A DNA stretch of 64,000 bases from Selenomonadales bacterium (GTDB taxonomy: Bacteria > Bacillota > UBA994): assembly GCA_018335585.1 (NCBI GenBank), contig JAGXRZ010000010.1, positions 1-64,000 on the forward strand, written 5' to 3'. The first letter of the stretch is position 1; each line of letters begins with the position of its first letter. Positions 49,817-58,250 of this stretch are shown piece after piece. A model generated the notes under the pieces. It searched no databases. It was not told the origin of the DNA and saw nothing but the letters and a program-made list of their open reading frames with translations. Position numbers and translations under genes: made by a program.

Positions 49817-50704
49817 ATGGAACAGCATATTGAGGACTACCTAGACTACCTGGGGCTAGAGCGAGGACTAGCCGAGAACACGCTCGAGTCTTACGGCAGG
49901 GACCTCCGCCAGTTCTCTCGCTTCGTCAGCACTCACTACGCCAAATCATGGGAGACTCTGGAGCGCGGCCAGATATTGCTCTACCTCGACAGTCTAAAGC
50001 GACAGGGGAAGTCTGCTGCTACGGTCTCGCGCAGCTTAGCTTCGATTCGTTCCTTTTTCCGCTTCTTAAACAGGGAGGGGACACTTCCTGCCGACCCGGC
50101 GGCCCACTTGGACACGCCTAAAATCGAGAAGCGGTTGCCTCGGGTCTTGAGCACTTCTGAAGTCGAGACGCTCCTTCTCCGACCCACACTCTCCACTCCG
50201 TCAGCCCTGCGGGACCGCGCTATGCTTGAAGTCCTTTATGCCACAGGCATTCGCGTTTCCGAACTTGTTTCGCTGCAGGTCGCAGACGTCAACCTGTCCG
50301 CAGGTTTCATCAAGTGCACAGGCAAGGGCGGGAAAGAGCGCATGGTGCCGCTAGGGTCTGTGGCCATTAAGGCCGTAGACAGCTACTTGGTCATGGGGCG
50401 GCCCCAGTTAATTCGCTCGCGCGAAGTACGGTCCTTATTTGTCAACCATCACGGGCGGCAGATGACGCGGCAAGGGTTTTGGAAGCTCCTTAAGAAGCGA
50501 GTCAGAGAGACAGGTATGGAGGCCGATGTGTCGCCGCATACACTCAGGCATTCCTTTGCCACACATTTACTGGAGAACGGTGCTGACTTGAGAGCCGTAC
50601 AGGAAATGTTAGGGCACGCCGATATAAGTACAACTCAGATCTACACTCACGTTACGCGCACGCGTTTGCGCGAGATTTACGACAAGGCTCACCCGCGGGC
50701 CTGA
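49817..50704 (+). CDS. xerD: Site-specific tyrosine recombinase XerD
   Basis: Resolves chromosome dimers at dif. The 295-residue protein matches the usual length, with the SAM-like N-terminal domain (YLDYLGLERGLAENTLESYGRDL) and catalytic residues Arg in YATGIRVSELVSL, Lys in TGKGGKERMVPLG, HxxR in PHTLRHSFATHLL, His in LGHADISTTQIYTHV and the final Tyr in that same segment. ATG 49817 has AAGGGG upstream. Genes upstream and downstream match the Bacillus ripX neighbourhood, except that fur is missing. Confidence 0.95.
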   Translation: MEQHIEDYLDYLGLERGLAENTLESYGRDLRQFSRFVSTHYAKSWETLERGQILLYLDSLKRQGKSAATVSRSLASIRSFFRFLNREGTLPADPAAHLDTPKIEKRLPRVLSTSEVETLLLRPTLSTPSALRDRAMLEVLYATGIRVSELVSLQVADVNLSAGFIKCTGKGGKERMVPLGSVAIKAVDSYLVMGRPQLIRSREVRSLFVNHHGRQMTRQGFWKLLKKRVRETGMEADVSPHTLRHSFATHLLENGADLRAVQEMLGHADISTTQIYTHVTRTRLREIYDKAHPRA

Positions 50705-50720
50705 GGCAGGAGGCTACCGG

Positions 50721-51896
50721 ATGCACACGACCGTCGTCTTGATTGTGCTAGATAGTGTAGGCATTGGGGCTCTGCCCGATGCCGACCGCTACGGAGACCT
50801 TGGCAGCAGTACGCTGCGAAGCGTACTGGACTACAACCAGTCTCTGACACTACCTAACCTCACCGCGCTTGGTATGGGGTCCATTCTTCCCCATCCCAGG
50901 CTTGTTTCATTATGCCCGCCGCTGGGTGCTTTCGGCCGGGGCATGACAGCCTCTCCCGCCAAAGACACCATTACGGGGCACTGGGAGATGGCCGGAATCG
51001 TCTTAGAACACCCCTTCCGCACTTTCCCCGACGGGTTTCCGCCTGCCGTCGTACAGGCCCTCGGCGAGCGCACTGGCAGGCAGTTCTTAGGCAACGTGGC
51101 TGCTTCCGGCACCGAAATTATCCGCGACTTCGGTCGCGAGCATCAGCTTACCGGAGCGCCCATCTTGTACACGTCGGCGGACAGCGTAATGCAGATTGCC
51201 GCGCACGAGGCCGCTTTGCCGCTCGCGGAGCTCTACCACATTTGCCAAGTTGCGCGGGAACTGATGCAAGGCGAGCTCAATGTGGCGCGAATTATTGCGC
51301 GGCCCTTTACCGGCGAGTGGCCCTATGTCCGCACGCCTAACCGCCGCGATTTCGCCGTGGCTCCGCCTGGGCAGACTATGCTTGACATTATCGCGAACAG
51401 CGGCATGCCGGTCATCGGTATCGGCAAAATTTGCGATATCTACGCGGGGCGCGGTCCCACGCGGTGCTTAAAAACCAAAAGTAACAGCGAGGGCATGGCA
51501 CTGACAGAGAGTGTCTACCGCGGAGCGCCGGGCGGACTTGTGTTCACCAACTTGGTTGACTATGATCAGCTCTACGGCCACCGCAATGACGCGGTCGGCT
51601 ACGGACGTGCGCTCAAGGAGTTTGACGACTGGTTAGGCGGGTTTTTGCCCACACTTGGGCCAAGCGACTATCTAATTCTGGCCGCAGACCACGGCTGTGA
51701 CCCGCTGTATGCCGGGACGGACCATACGCGTGAGTATGTCCCCATCCTCGCTTACTCTAAAGCCATGAAGTCAGGCCGGTGTATCGGCGACCGGACGACG
51801 TTAGCAGACATTGGCGCTACCATTCTTGATGTGTTAGGGTTTAGCGAGCGCCTCGCCGGAACTTCGTTTCGCGCGGCAGGGGAGGTTTTGCCGTGA
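50721..51896 (+). CDS. deoB: Phosphopentomutase
   Basis: Interconverts (deoxy)ribose 1-phosphate and 5-phosphate in nucleoside salvage. The 391-residue alkaline-phosphatase-superfamily enzyme has IVLDSVGIGALPDADRYGD, KDTITGHWEMAGI, GIGKICDIYAGRG, TNLVDYDQLYGHRND and AADHGCDP for metal binding. It overlaps pdp by four bases. Confidence 0.96.
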   Translation: MHTTVVLIVLDSVGIGALPDADRYGDLGSSTLRSVLDYNQSLTLPNLTALGMGSILPHPRLVSLCPPLGAFGRGMTASPAKDTITGHWEMAGIVLEHPFRTFPDGFPPAVVQALGERTGRQFLGNVAASGTEIIRDFGREHQLTGAPILYTSADSVMQIAAHEAALPLAELYHICQVARELMQGELNVARIIARPFTGEWPYVRTPNRRDFAVAPPGQTMLDIIANSGMPVIGIGKICDIYAGRGPTRCLKTKSNSEGMALTESVYRGAPGGLVFTNLVDYDQLYGHRNDAVGYGRALKEFDDWLGGFLPTLGPSDYLILAADHGCDPLYAGTDHTREYVPILAYSKAMKSGRCIGDRTTLADIGATILDVLGFSERLAGTSFRAAGEVLP

Positions 51897-53179
51897 AGAT
51901 GTACGACATCATCAAGAAGAAACGCGACGGACAGGAACTTAGCGCCGCCGAGATTGCCTATGTGGTAAACGGAGCAGTAAGCGGCGGTGTTCCGGATTAT
52001 CAGCTGACGGCGCTACTTATGGCCGTCTACTTTAAGGGCATGAGTGAAAGGGAGACGGCAGAGCTCACTACTGCTATTGCCGCGTCGGGTGCACAGATCT
52101 CTTTAGGACTGCCAAAAGCCGTGGACAAGCATTCTACCGGCGGCGTCGGCGACACAGCTACTCTAATTGTAGCTCCCGTGGTCGCGGCATGCGGCGTTCC
52201 CGTGGCTAAGATGACCGGGCGGGGCCTCGGGCACACCGGGGGCACAGTCGACAAGCTCGAAAGCATCAGCGGCTTTTCCTGTGTCCTCACACCGGAGCAG
52301 TTTAAGGCGCAAGTAGCGCGGGTCGGCCTGGCGCTTATATCCCCCTCGGCCGAGTTAGCGCCGGCAGACAAAGTGCTCTATGCCTTGCGCGATGTCACCG
52401 CTACGGTGGAAAGCATACCGCTTATTGCCACTTCAATCATGAGCAAGAAAATCGCCGCCGGTGCTACCCACATTGTGCTCGATGTTAAGTACGGGCGCGG
52501 CGCCTTCATGCAGGAACGCCTCGCTGCCGAAGCGCTCGCCACCGCCATGGTAGATATTGGTAGGAGGGTAGGGCGACCGACTACGGCCCTCTTGACGAGC
52601 ATGGATGCGCCGTTAGGCAATGCTATCGGCAATGCCCTAGAGATTAAGGAGGCGCTCGCGGTGCTCGCGGGCAGCGGCGGCTCGCCTGACTTAAAGACGG
52701 TAGCGCTGGCGGTAGCGTGCGAGATGGTGCTGCACTATTATCCTGAACTTAGCCACGCTGACGCAGAGCGCAAGGTAGGCGAAGCGCTAGACTCAGGTGC
52801 CGCCATGAAGAAATTCGCCGAGGTAGTCGCCGCGCAGGGCGGGGACTTAACGCAGCCGCTCCCTGTCGCGGGCTTCTCGCGCACAGTTACTGCCCAAGCG
52901 GCGGGATTCATTACCGCAATTGACCCACTCGCCCTAGGCGGCCTTGCGGTCGACCTCGGTGCAGGGCGCCGCAAAAAGGACGATGTAATCGATTACGGCG
53001 CGGGGATAGTTCTACACGTTAGGGTAGGAACTCGCGTAGCCCTCGGTCAACCTTTGTTGACTGCGTACGCAGCGGAGCCTATCTCCTCGGCGACAGCTCA
53101 CGCTTTGCGTGATGCCATTAGCATCGGGGACAAACATGTCAACCCGCCTGCTCTGATTTTGAAGACGCTAGGGGTGTGA
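51893..53179 (+). CDS. pdp: Pyrimidine-nucleoside phosphorylase
   Basis: Phosphorolysis of uridine and thymidine to base and sugar 1-phosphate, feeding DeoB. The 428 residues contain MYDIIKKKRDGQELS, the family signature around KMTGRGLGHTGGTVDKLESI, KHSTGGVGDT for phosphate, and the C-terminal domain GAGRRKKDDVIDYGAGI. The first codon is GTG in the deoB stop overlap. Confidence 0.95.
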   Translation: MKMYDIIKKKRDGQELSAAEIAYVVNGAVSGGVPDYQLTALLMAVYFKGMSERETAELTTAIAASGAQISLGLPKAVDKHSTGGVGDTATLIVAPVVAACGVPVAKMTGRGLGHTGGTVDKLESISGFSCVLTPEQFKAQVARVGLALISPSAELAPADKVLYALRDVTATVESIPLIATSIMSKKIAAGATHIVLDVKYGRGAFMQERLAAEALATAMVDIGRRVGRPTTALLTSMDAPLGNAIGNALEIKEALAVLAGSGGSPDLKTVALAVACEMVLHYYPELSHADAERKVGEALDSGAAMKKFAEVVAAQGGDLTQPLPVAGFSRTVTAQAAGFITAIDPLALGGLAVDLGAGRRKKDDVIDYGAGIVLHVRVGTRVALGQPLLTAYAAEPISSATAHALRDAISIGDKHVNPPALILKTLGV

Positions 53180-53335
53180 GTCGCTTGTCGCTTGTCCCTT
53201 GTCGCTTGGGGAGAGGGCACTCAGCGCGGTTAGGCGTTAGTCTTTAGTCTTTAGGCGTTAGAAGAGCTTTGAGCTGTGAGCGGTGAGCCGCACTTCCTCC
53301 GTTCCACTGAGCACGAAGCACGAAGCACGAAGAAC
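53180..53335. repeat. Mosaic short-tandem-repeat island H (reverse orientation)
   Basis: tcgcttgtcgcttgtccc units (53180-53207), gggcactcag, ttaggcgttagtctttag units (53229-53263), gagctgtgagcggtgagc (about 53268-53288) and gagcacgaagcacgaag units with cctccgttccactg (53291-53337). The order is that of islands A and B and opposite to F and G. Confidence 0.85.
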
Positions 53336-53353
53336 GGAATTAAAAGCCCCTCG

Positions 53354-53382
53354 CTTGGCAAAGCTATGAAAAACATGCCAAG
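53354..53382 (+). other. Hairpin overlapping the dacF ribosome binding site
   Basis: CTTGGCA (53354-53360) pairs with TGCCAAG (53376-53382) around a 15-base loop. The 3' arm includes the first bases of AAGGAGG (53380-53386), so a folded leader would hinder translation of dacF. Confidence 0.45.
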
Positions 53383-53393
53383 GAGGCTCCCCG

Positions 53394-54557
53394 ATGCGAA
53401 GGATGTTTCTGCGCAGTACTGCCGCCGCCATGTGCTTTGTGCTCACGCTTTGCACAGCCGGCTATGCCTCTGTCAGCGTACCCGCACTTGCTTTAGAGCA
53501 AGCGCTGCGGGCGCAAGCGGCTTTGCTTATGGACGCCAACACGGGAACCGTGTTGTTGGCGCGTAACGAGCATGCGGCCAGACCGGTTGCCAGCCTGACC
53601 AAGCTGATGACGATGTTACTCGTTTTTGAGGCCGAGACCGCCGGCCGCATTAAATGGGAAGATAGAGTCACAGTCAGCGCACACGCCGCCGGTTTTGGCG
53701 GTTCGCAGATTTGGCTGGAAGCAGGGGAGACACTAACTCTCGAGGAGCTGTTTCTCTCGGTCGCCATCGAGTCGGCTAACGACAGCGCGGTGGCTTTGGC
53801 GGAGTTTGTGGCGGGCAGTGAAGAGAGCTTTGTCGCCCTGATGAATGAGCGCGCCGGAGAGCTTGGCATGGCCAATACTCGCTTTACCAGTGCCACCGGC
53901 TTAGACATTGGTACGCCTCACTCCAGCGCCATGGACATGGCGCTCCTGTCACGGGAAGTTCTGCGTCACCCACGCGTGCACGAGTTTGTAACCATCAGAA
54001 CGCATACGCTTGAACGTGCCCGCACTAGGACGATACTGACAAATACTAACCGCGAGCTTTTGGCGACTTACCTAGGCTACGATGGCTTAAAGACGGGCTG
54101 GACAAGGTTGGCCGGGCATAATTTGGCTTCGACCGCCAAGCGCGGTGAGTTGCGCTTAATAGCGGTAGTGCTTGGTGCCGCCTCTGCGGCGGAGCGGCGG
54201 AGCGACATTGTGAGACTCCTGGATTTTGGCTTCGCCAATTTCGAAGGGCGCCGAGTAGTCAGGCAGGGTGATAGCGTCGGTGCAGTGCCTGTAGTGAAGG
54301 GCTCACGCCAAGTAGTTGAGGCGGTCGCGGCAAATGACTTCCATTTGCTGCTCGCCAAGGGGCACCGCGCTCCAATCGAGACCAGAACCGAGCTGCTCCG
54401 CACCGTCGCTCCGGTCACGGCGGGGCAAACAGTAGGGCGCTTATGGGCCACGACCGAGGGGCAGGAACCAGCCTACGTCTTGCTGGTAGCCGGAGCGCCG
54501 GTGGGGCGAGCCTCGTGGTGGTTAAACTTTCGGCGCCTGTGGGAGTCCTTACACTGA
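53394..54557 (+). CDS. dacF: D-alanyl-D-alanine carboxypeptidase DacF
   Basis: A low-molecular-weight penicillin-binding protein thought to adjust cross-linking of the spore cortex. The 387-residue protein has a signal peptide (AAAMCFVLTLCTAGYASVSV), SxxK in VASLTKLM, SxN in IESANDSAVA, KTG in DGLKTGWTRLAG, a PBP5 C-terminal domain and an amphipathic tail (WWLNFRRLWESLH). AAGGAGG precedes the ATG. Its position directly before spoIIAA matches B. subtilis. Confidence 0.95.
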   Translation: MRRMFLRSTAAAMCFVLTLCTAGYASVSVPALALEQALRAQAALLMDANTGTVLLARNEHAARPVASLTKLMTMLLVFEAETAGRIKWEDRVTVSAHAAGFGGSQIWLEAGETLTLEELFLSVAIESANDSAVALAEFVAGSEESFVALMNERAGELGMANTRFTSATGLDIGTPHSSAMDMALLSREVLRHPRVHEFVTIRTHTLERARTRTILTNTNRELLATYLGYDGLKTGWTRLAGHNLASTAKRGELRLIAVVLGAASAAERRSDIVRLLDFGFANFEGRRVVRQGDSVGAVPVVKGSRQVVEAVAANDFHLLLAKGHRAPIETRTELLRTVAPVTAGQTVGRLWATTEGQEPAYVLLVAGAPVGRASWWLNFRRLWESLH

Positions 54558-54580
54558 GCCTCCGCACGGAGGCTTTTGTT
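54558..54580 (+). terminator. Rho-independent terminator after dacF
   Basis: GCCTCCG, loop CA, CGGAGGC (54558-54573), then TTTTGTT. It separates dacF from the spoIIA promoter, unlike in Bacillus, where dacF transcripts can read into spoIIA. Confidence 0.88.
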
Positions 54581-54589
54581 CTTTCCTTA

Positions 54590-54618
54590 GCAGGATTTTG
54601 CTGCCATAGGGAGAATAA
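54590..54618 (+). promoter_or_regulatory. Sigma-H promoter of the spoIIA operon
   Basis: GCAGGATTT (54590-54598), a 12-base spacer and GAGAATAA (54611-54618) match the sigma-H consensus RnAGGAwWW-N11-12-RnGAATwW at every fixed position. spoIIA is sigma-H dependent in B. subtilis. I see no clear 0A box between it and the terminator. Confidence 0.85.
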
Positions 54619-54641
54619 TAGCAGCGTGGGGGGATGAAAGT

Positions 54642-55001
54642 ATGGGTTTTAGCACTCGCTATCGCGGCAATATTCTCGTAGTGTCACTCAGCGGCGAACT
54701 TGACCATCATACAGCTGACGAACTGCGCACAGCCTTGGAAAAAGAACTTGATAAGGACATCGCACGCCACATGTTACTCGATCTCTCGCAGCTAGCTTTT
54801 ATGGATAGCTCCGGTGTAGGCGTGCTACTGGGTCGCTATCGCCGCATTCACGCCCAAGGCGGGAAAATGGCGGCCTACGCACTGCACCCGAACCTAGAAC
54901 GCCTGTATGAGTTAGCCGCTCTGTCTCGCGTCATTCCGGTCTTTGCCCGAGAAGAGCTCGCGGTCAATGAGCTCAAGAAAGACGAGGTACCGGGGCGATG
55001 A
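54642..55001 (+). CDS. spoIIAA: Anti-sigma F factor antagonist SpoIIAA
   Basis: STAS-domain protein that frees sigma-F from SpoIIAB when dephosphorylated. The 119 residues include the STAS core VVSLSGELDHHTADELRTAL and the phosphorylation loop FMDSSGVGVLLGRY, where the second Ser (residue 57) should be the phosphorylated one. Start ATG 54642 with GGGGGATG upstream. Confidence 0.96.
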   Translation: MGFSTRYRGNILVVSLSGELDHHTADELRTALEKELDKDIARHMLLDLSQLAFMDSSGVGVLLGRYRRIHAQGGKMAAYALHPNLERLYELAALSRVIPVFAREELAVNELKKDEVPGR

Positions 55002-55438
55002 ATGACTGGTTTCTGCTAAGAATTCCCGCTGTATCGCAAAATGAGAGCTTTGCGCGCTCGGTGGTCGCCCTCTTTGCCTTGCAGGCAGGGGATTGGTCGG
55101 TAACGGAGCTAAACGAAATTAAGACAGCTGTCTCCGAGGCTATAACCAACTCCATTATTCACGCCTACGACGGCAACGCGGCGAGCGGTGAAATCGTAGT
55201 ACAGGGGAAAGTGACGCCCGGCGCTCTGGAAGTGACGGTCACCGATTTCGGGCAGGGTATCGGGGATATTGCCCTCGCCAGAGAGCCTTTGTTTACTACC
55301 AAGCCGCATGAAGAACGCAGCGGGCTAGGGTTCACCGTGATGGAGAGCTTTATGGACGAACTGACCGTTAGTTCCGTACCTCTCCAAGGGACTACCATTA
55401 GAATGGTCAAGTATCTTCGCGCTACGACGGTTCAGTAA
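54998..55438 (+). CDS. spoIIAB: Anti-sigma F factor and kinase SpoIIAB
   Basis: GHKL-fold serine kinase that binds sigma-F and phosphorylates SpoIIAA. The 146 residues have the N box AVSEAITNSIIHAYDG, G1 VTDFGQGIGD and G2 ERSGLGFTVMESF. It overlaps spoIIAA by four bases and sigF by one. Confidence 0.96.
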   Translation: MNDWFLLRIPAVSQNESFARSVVALFALQAGDWSVTELNEIKTAVSEAITNSIIHAYDGNAASGEIVVQGKVTPGALEVTVTDFGQGIGDIALAREPLFTTKPHEERSGLGFTVMESFMDELTVSSVPLQGTTIRMVKYLRATTVQ

Positions 55439-56202
55439 TGGAGGGGGTCAACGCTAGGCAGTTAGCTCGCGCGCGAGTCCTTAGCGAAGTGGAGACGGAG
55501 GCCTTACTTCTCTGCCTGCGAGCAGGCGACACTGCGGCACGCGAGCAGCTCTTTGTGGGCCACGCCCGCCTCGTGTACTCAATCGTGGCGAGGTTTCTTA
55601 ACTCCGGGCATGACCCGGAGGACCTGTTTCAAATCGGGAGCATCGGGCTGCTAAAGGCTATCGATAAATTCGACTTATCCTACGGCGTTAAGTTTTCGAC
55701 CTACGCCGTCCCGCTTATTATCGGGGAGATTCGGCGCTTTCTGCGCGATGACGGACTCATTAAAGTGTCGCGGTCGCTGAAGGAAACAGCCTCTAAGCTC
55801 AGGCACGCACAAGAGAGCTTGCGACGGGACTTAGGCCGTGAGCCTACGCTGAAAGAGGTCGCACAACTGCTTGACATCAGCGAAGACCTCGCCCTTAGCG
55901 CCCTAGAATCCATGCGCGCTCCCTCTTCGCTAGAGGAATTAGTGCACCAAGATGAGGGACAGCCCATCTACCTAGTAGACCGCATTAAGCAGCCTGAAAC
56001 CGAAGAGGACGGCCGTGTTCTGCGACTTGCACTGCGCCAGTTACTCTCATCACTGCCTAAGCGTGAACAGCATATTCTTGCCGCGCGGTATTTTCAACAG
56101 AAAACGCAGGCGGAAGTAGCGACTGAGCTAGGCATCAGTCAAGTACAGGTTTCACGCTTGGAAAAAGCCATATTGCAGAGACTGCGGCAGTTCTTGCTTT
56201 AG
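55438..56202 (+). CDS. sigF: Sporulation sigma factor F
   Basis: First forespore-specific sigma factor. The 254 residues contain region 2 (HDPEDLFQIGSIGLLKAIDKF, YGVKFSTYAVPLIIGEIRRF), region 3 (LKETASKLRHAQESLRRDLG) and region 4 (LPKREQHILAARYFQQKTQA, LGISQVQVSRLEKAIL). The ATG shares its first base with the spoIIAB stop. Confidence 0.96.
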   Translation: MEGVNARQLARARVLSEVETEALLLCLRAGDTAAREQLFVGHARLVYSIVARFLNSGHDPEDLFQIGSIGLLKAIDKFDLSYGVKFSTYAVPLIIGEIRRFLRDDGLIKVSRSLKETASKLRHAQESLRRDLGREPTLKEVAQLLDISEDLALSALESMRAPSSLEELVHQDEGQPIYLVDRIKQPETEEDGRVLRLALRQLLSSLPKREQHILAARYFQQKTQAEVATELGISQVQVSRLEKAILQRLRQFLL

Positions 56203-56263
56203 TGAATCAAACTTCTGGCAGCTGTCGATACTAGGCTTAGACCAAAGGAGGAGGGCGAACGAG

Positions 56264-56446
56264 ATGCGCTCTGTGCGCAGACTAGGAGTATACGCCGCAG
56301 TCTTAGCTCTGATCGGAACAGCTCTGCTGTCTTGGCTCTACTTTGCCTATTGGTCGCGAGACGAGCAGCCTCAGGGCGCAACGCTAGTATACTTAGTCAC
56401 GTCGCCGTCACCGCAAAAGGAGGTGCAGCATGGCGCAAATCGTTAA
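56264..56446 (+). CDS. Hypothetical 60-residue single-span membrane protein
   Basis: Basic N-terminus, one membrane segment (VYAAVLALIGTALLSWLYFAYW) and a short polar tail. AAAGGAGGAGGG precedes the ATG, which is the main reason to believe it is translated. It ends 17 bases inside the dodecin gene. I do not recognise it; its position between sigF and spoVA suggests a sporulation microprotein, but that is only a guess. Confidence 0.55.
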   Translation: MRSVRRLGVYAAVLALIGTALLSWLYFAYWSRDEQPQGATLVYLVTSPSPQKEVQHGANR

Positions 56447-56642
56447 GGTTTTGGAGCTGGTCGGTGAATCACCCGCAAGTTGGCAGGATGCTGTCGAGAG
56501 CGCTGTACAAGAGGCCGCGCGCACGGTTGACCACATCACCGGTGTAGAAGTATACAACCTCACGGGAAATGTGGAAAATGGGCAAATAGTGGAGTACAAA
56601 GCCAACGTCAAGGTTGCTTTCCTCGTAGAGCACCACCGCTAA
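56430..56642 (+). CDS. Dodecin family protein
   Basis: A 70-residue protein with the dodecin pattern VKVLELVGESPASWQDAVES, then AVQEAARTVDHITGVEVYNL and a final strand. Dodecins form hollow 12-mers that bind flavins or CoA. AAAGGAGGTG lies seven bases before the ATG. Confidence 0.9.
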   Translation: MAQIVKVLELVGESPASWQDAVESAVQEAARTVDHITGVEVYNLTGNVENGQIVEYKANVKVAFLVEHHR

Positions 56643-56648
56643 TGATAG

Positions 56649-56676
56649 TGAGAGCCTCCTTGGGGGCTCTCATTGC
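56649..56676 (+). terminator. Hairpin terminator after the dodecin gene
   Basis: TGAGAGCC (56649-56656) pairs with GGCTCTCA (56665-56672), extended internally by C-G pairs; the tail TTGCTT is weak in T. Confidence 0.65.
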
Positions 56677-56679
56677 TTC

Positions 56680-56709
56680 GTATGAATGCTGTAACAGAAG
56701 CCCACACTA
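56680..56709 (+). promoter_or_regulatory. Possible sigma-G promoter of the spoVA genes
   Basis: GTATG (56680-56684), an 18-base spacer and CACACTA (56703-56709) resemble the forespore sigma-G pattern GHATR and CATAnTA, with one mismatch in the -10. spoVA is a sigma-G operon in B. subtilis. Confidence 0.4.
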
Positions 56710-56727
56710 AGTGCGGAGGTGGGATGG

Positions 56728-57195
56728 GTGGCCAAGAAAACGAAGGCAGAGCAGAGGAAGCAGTTCGAGCAAAAAGCGTACAACCAAATGGTGACTAAGA
56801 AGCGAGCCAAAATACCGATTGCGCGCAACGTAATCGTCGCCTTCCTGGTCGGCGGCTTTATCTCGGTGATCGGCCAGGTGCTGATGATGCTGTTTGTGCG
56901 GCTTGGCTTTCCGGAAGAAAAAGCGGGAGACCCGACTGTGGCCACGCTTATCCTTATCGCCAGTATTTTGACCGGGCTGGGCATCTGGGATATCCTGGGA
57001 CAGTTTGCGGGTGCCGGTGCCGGTGTTCCCGTTACCGGATTTGCCAACGCCATGGTCTCGTCGGCGCTTGAGTTTAAGCGCGAGGGACTGGTGCTCGGTG
57101 TAGGAGCGCGCATGTTCCAGCTTGCCGGGCCGGTTATAGTCTACGGCGCGGTTACGGCTTTTCTGGTCGGCGTAGTTCACGCCGTCTTAATGTAG
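56728..57195 (+). CDS. spoVAC: Stage V sporulation protein AC
   Basis: Mechanosensitive-type membrane protein of the spore inner membrane, needed for dipicolinate uptake and release. The 155 residues have a charged N-terminus, then membrane segments (NVIVAFLVGGFISVIGQVLM; LIASILTGLGIWDILGQFAG) and GAGVPVTGFANAMVSSALEF. GTG 56728 is preferred to GTG 56719 because GGAGGTG (56715-56721) is properly spaced for it. SpoVAE at 58251 is related in sequence. Confidence 0.94.
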   Translation: MAKKTKAEQRKQFEQKAYNQMVTKKRAKIPIARNVIVAFLVGGFISVIGQVLMMLFVRLGFPEEKAGDPTVATLILIASILTGLGIWDILGQFAGAGAGVPVTGFANAMVSSALEFKREGLVLGVGARMFQLAGPVIVYGAVTAFLVGVVHAVLM

Positions 57196-57197
57196 TC

Positions 57198-58244
57198 ATG
57201 CCGGCGAGGAAAAAGGTCGGTCTCCAGACGGTGGCTTTTAGTCGCCCGGTGGCTGTCGTCAGCAGTGCCTCCGCCGTAGGTCCACTTGAGGGAGAAGGGC
57301 CGCTTAGCGGCAGTTTCGACATAGTCTATCCGGACATGCTAAACGGGGAAGCCAGCTGGGAGAAAACCGAGCGTACGATGATGAAAGAGGCAGTTGAGTG
57401 CGCGCTTGGCAAGGCGAATCTCACCTGTGAGAATATGGACTATATGCTGGCGGGGGACTTACTCAACCAGTGCATTTCCGCCAATTTCGCGGCCAGAGAC
57501 CTAGGTATTCCTCTGCTAGGCCTCTACGGAGCCTGTTCCACGATGGCGGAGAGTGCAGGCCTCGCCGCGATGCTAATTGACGGGGGCTATGCCTTGCACG
57601 CCGTGGCCGCAGTTTCAAGTCACTACGGGACCAGCGAACGTCAGTACCGCTTTCCGACAGAATACGGGGGGCAGCGTCCTCCTTACAGTCAGTACACTGT
57701 CACCGGTGCGGGAGCTTTGGTGCTTGGGCACGGACAGCACTTTCAAGGGCAGTTGGCTCGGATTACGCACTTTACCGCAGGCAAAGTAACTGACCTCGGC
57801 AGGAGGGACCCCTTCGACATGGGGTCTGCTATGGCACCTGCTGCCGCAGACACTATCTTGCGGCATTTCTCAGACCTCTCGCTGGCTCCCGACCATTATG
57901 ACCTCGTTCTCACCGGAGACCTTGCGCTTGTCGGACACAGTCTAACGGAGGAGCTCTTGCGTCAACAGGGGCTCGTCCTGAAAGAGCGCATGCAAGACTG
58001 CGGCCTGCTGGTGTTTGACAGAACACGGCAGCCCGTATTCTCGGGAGGCTCGGGCTGCGGCTGCAGCGCAGTCGTTCTGTGCGGACACATTATGGATATG
58101 TTTAAGCAAGCCAAACTCAAACGGCTCTTACTGGTTGGCACCGGCGCACTGCTCAGCCCCACAACCTTTCAGCAAGGTGATTCCATACCCTGCATTGCCC
58201 ATGCCGTGGCCTTCGAGCTTAGCGACGACCGCTTGCTGGAGTAA
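57198..58244 (+). CDS. spoVAD: Stage V sporulation protein AD
   Basis: A thiolase-fold protein that binds dipicolinate. The 348 residues have GLQTVAFSRPVAVVSSAS, LLGLYGACSTMAESAGLAAML with the former thiolase cysteine position, SSHYGTSERQYRFPTEYGGQ and VLTGDLALVGHSLTEELL. It starts three bases after the spoVAC stop. Confidence 0.96.
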   Translation: MPARKKVGLQTVAFSRPVAVVSSASAVGPLEGEGPLSGSFDIVYPDMLNGEASWEKTERTMMKEAVECALGKANLTCENMDYMLAGDLLNQCISANFAARDLGIPLLGLYGACSTMAESAGLAAMLIDGGYALHAVAAVSSHYGTSERQYRFPTEYGGQRPPYSQYTVTGAGALVLGHGQHFQGQLARITHFTAGKVTDLGRRDPFDMGSAMAPAAADTILRHFSDLSLAPDHYDLVLTGDLALVGHSLTEELLRQQGLVLKERMQDCGLLVFDRTRQPVFSGGSGCGCSAVVLCGHIMDMFKQAKLKRLLLVGTGALLSPTTFQQGDSIPCIAHAVAFELSDDRLLE

Positions 58245-58250
58245 GGAGAG

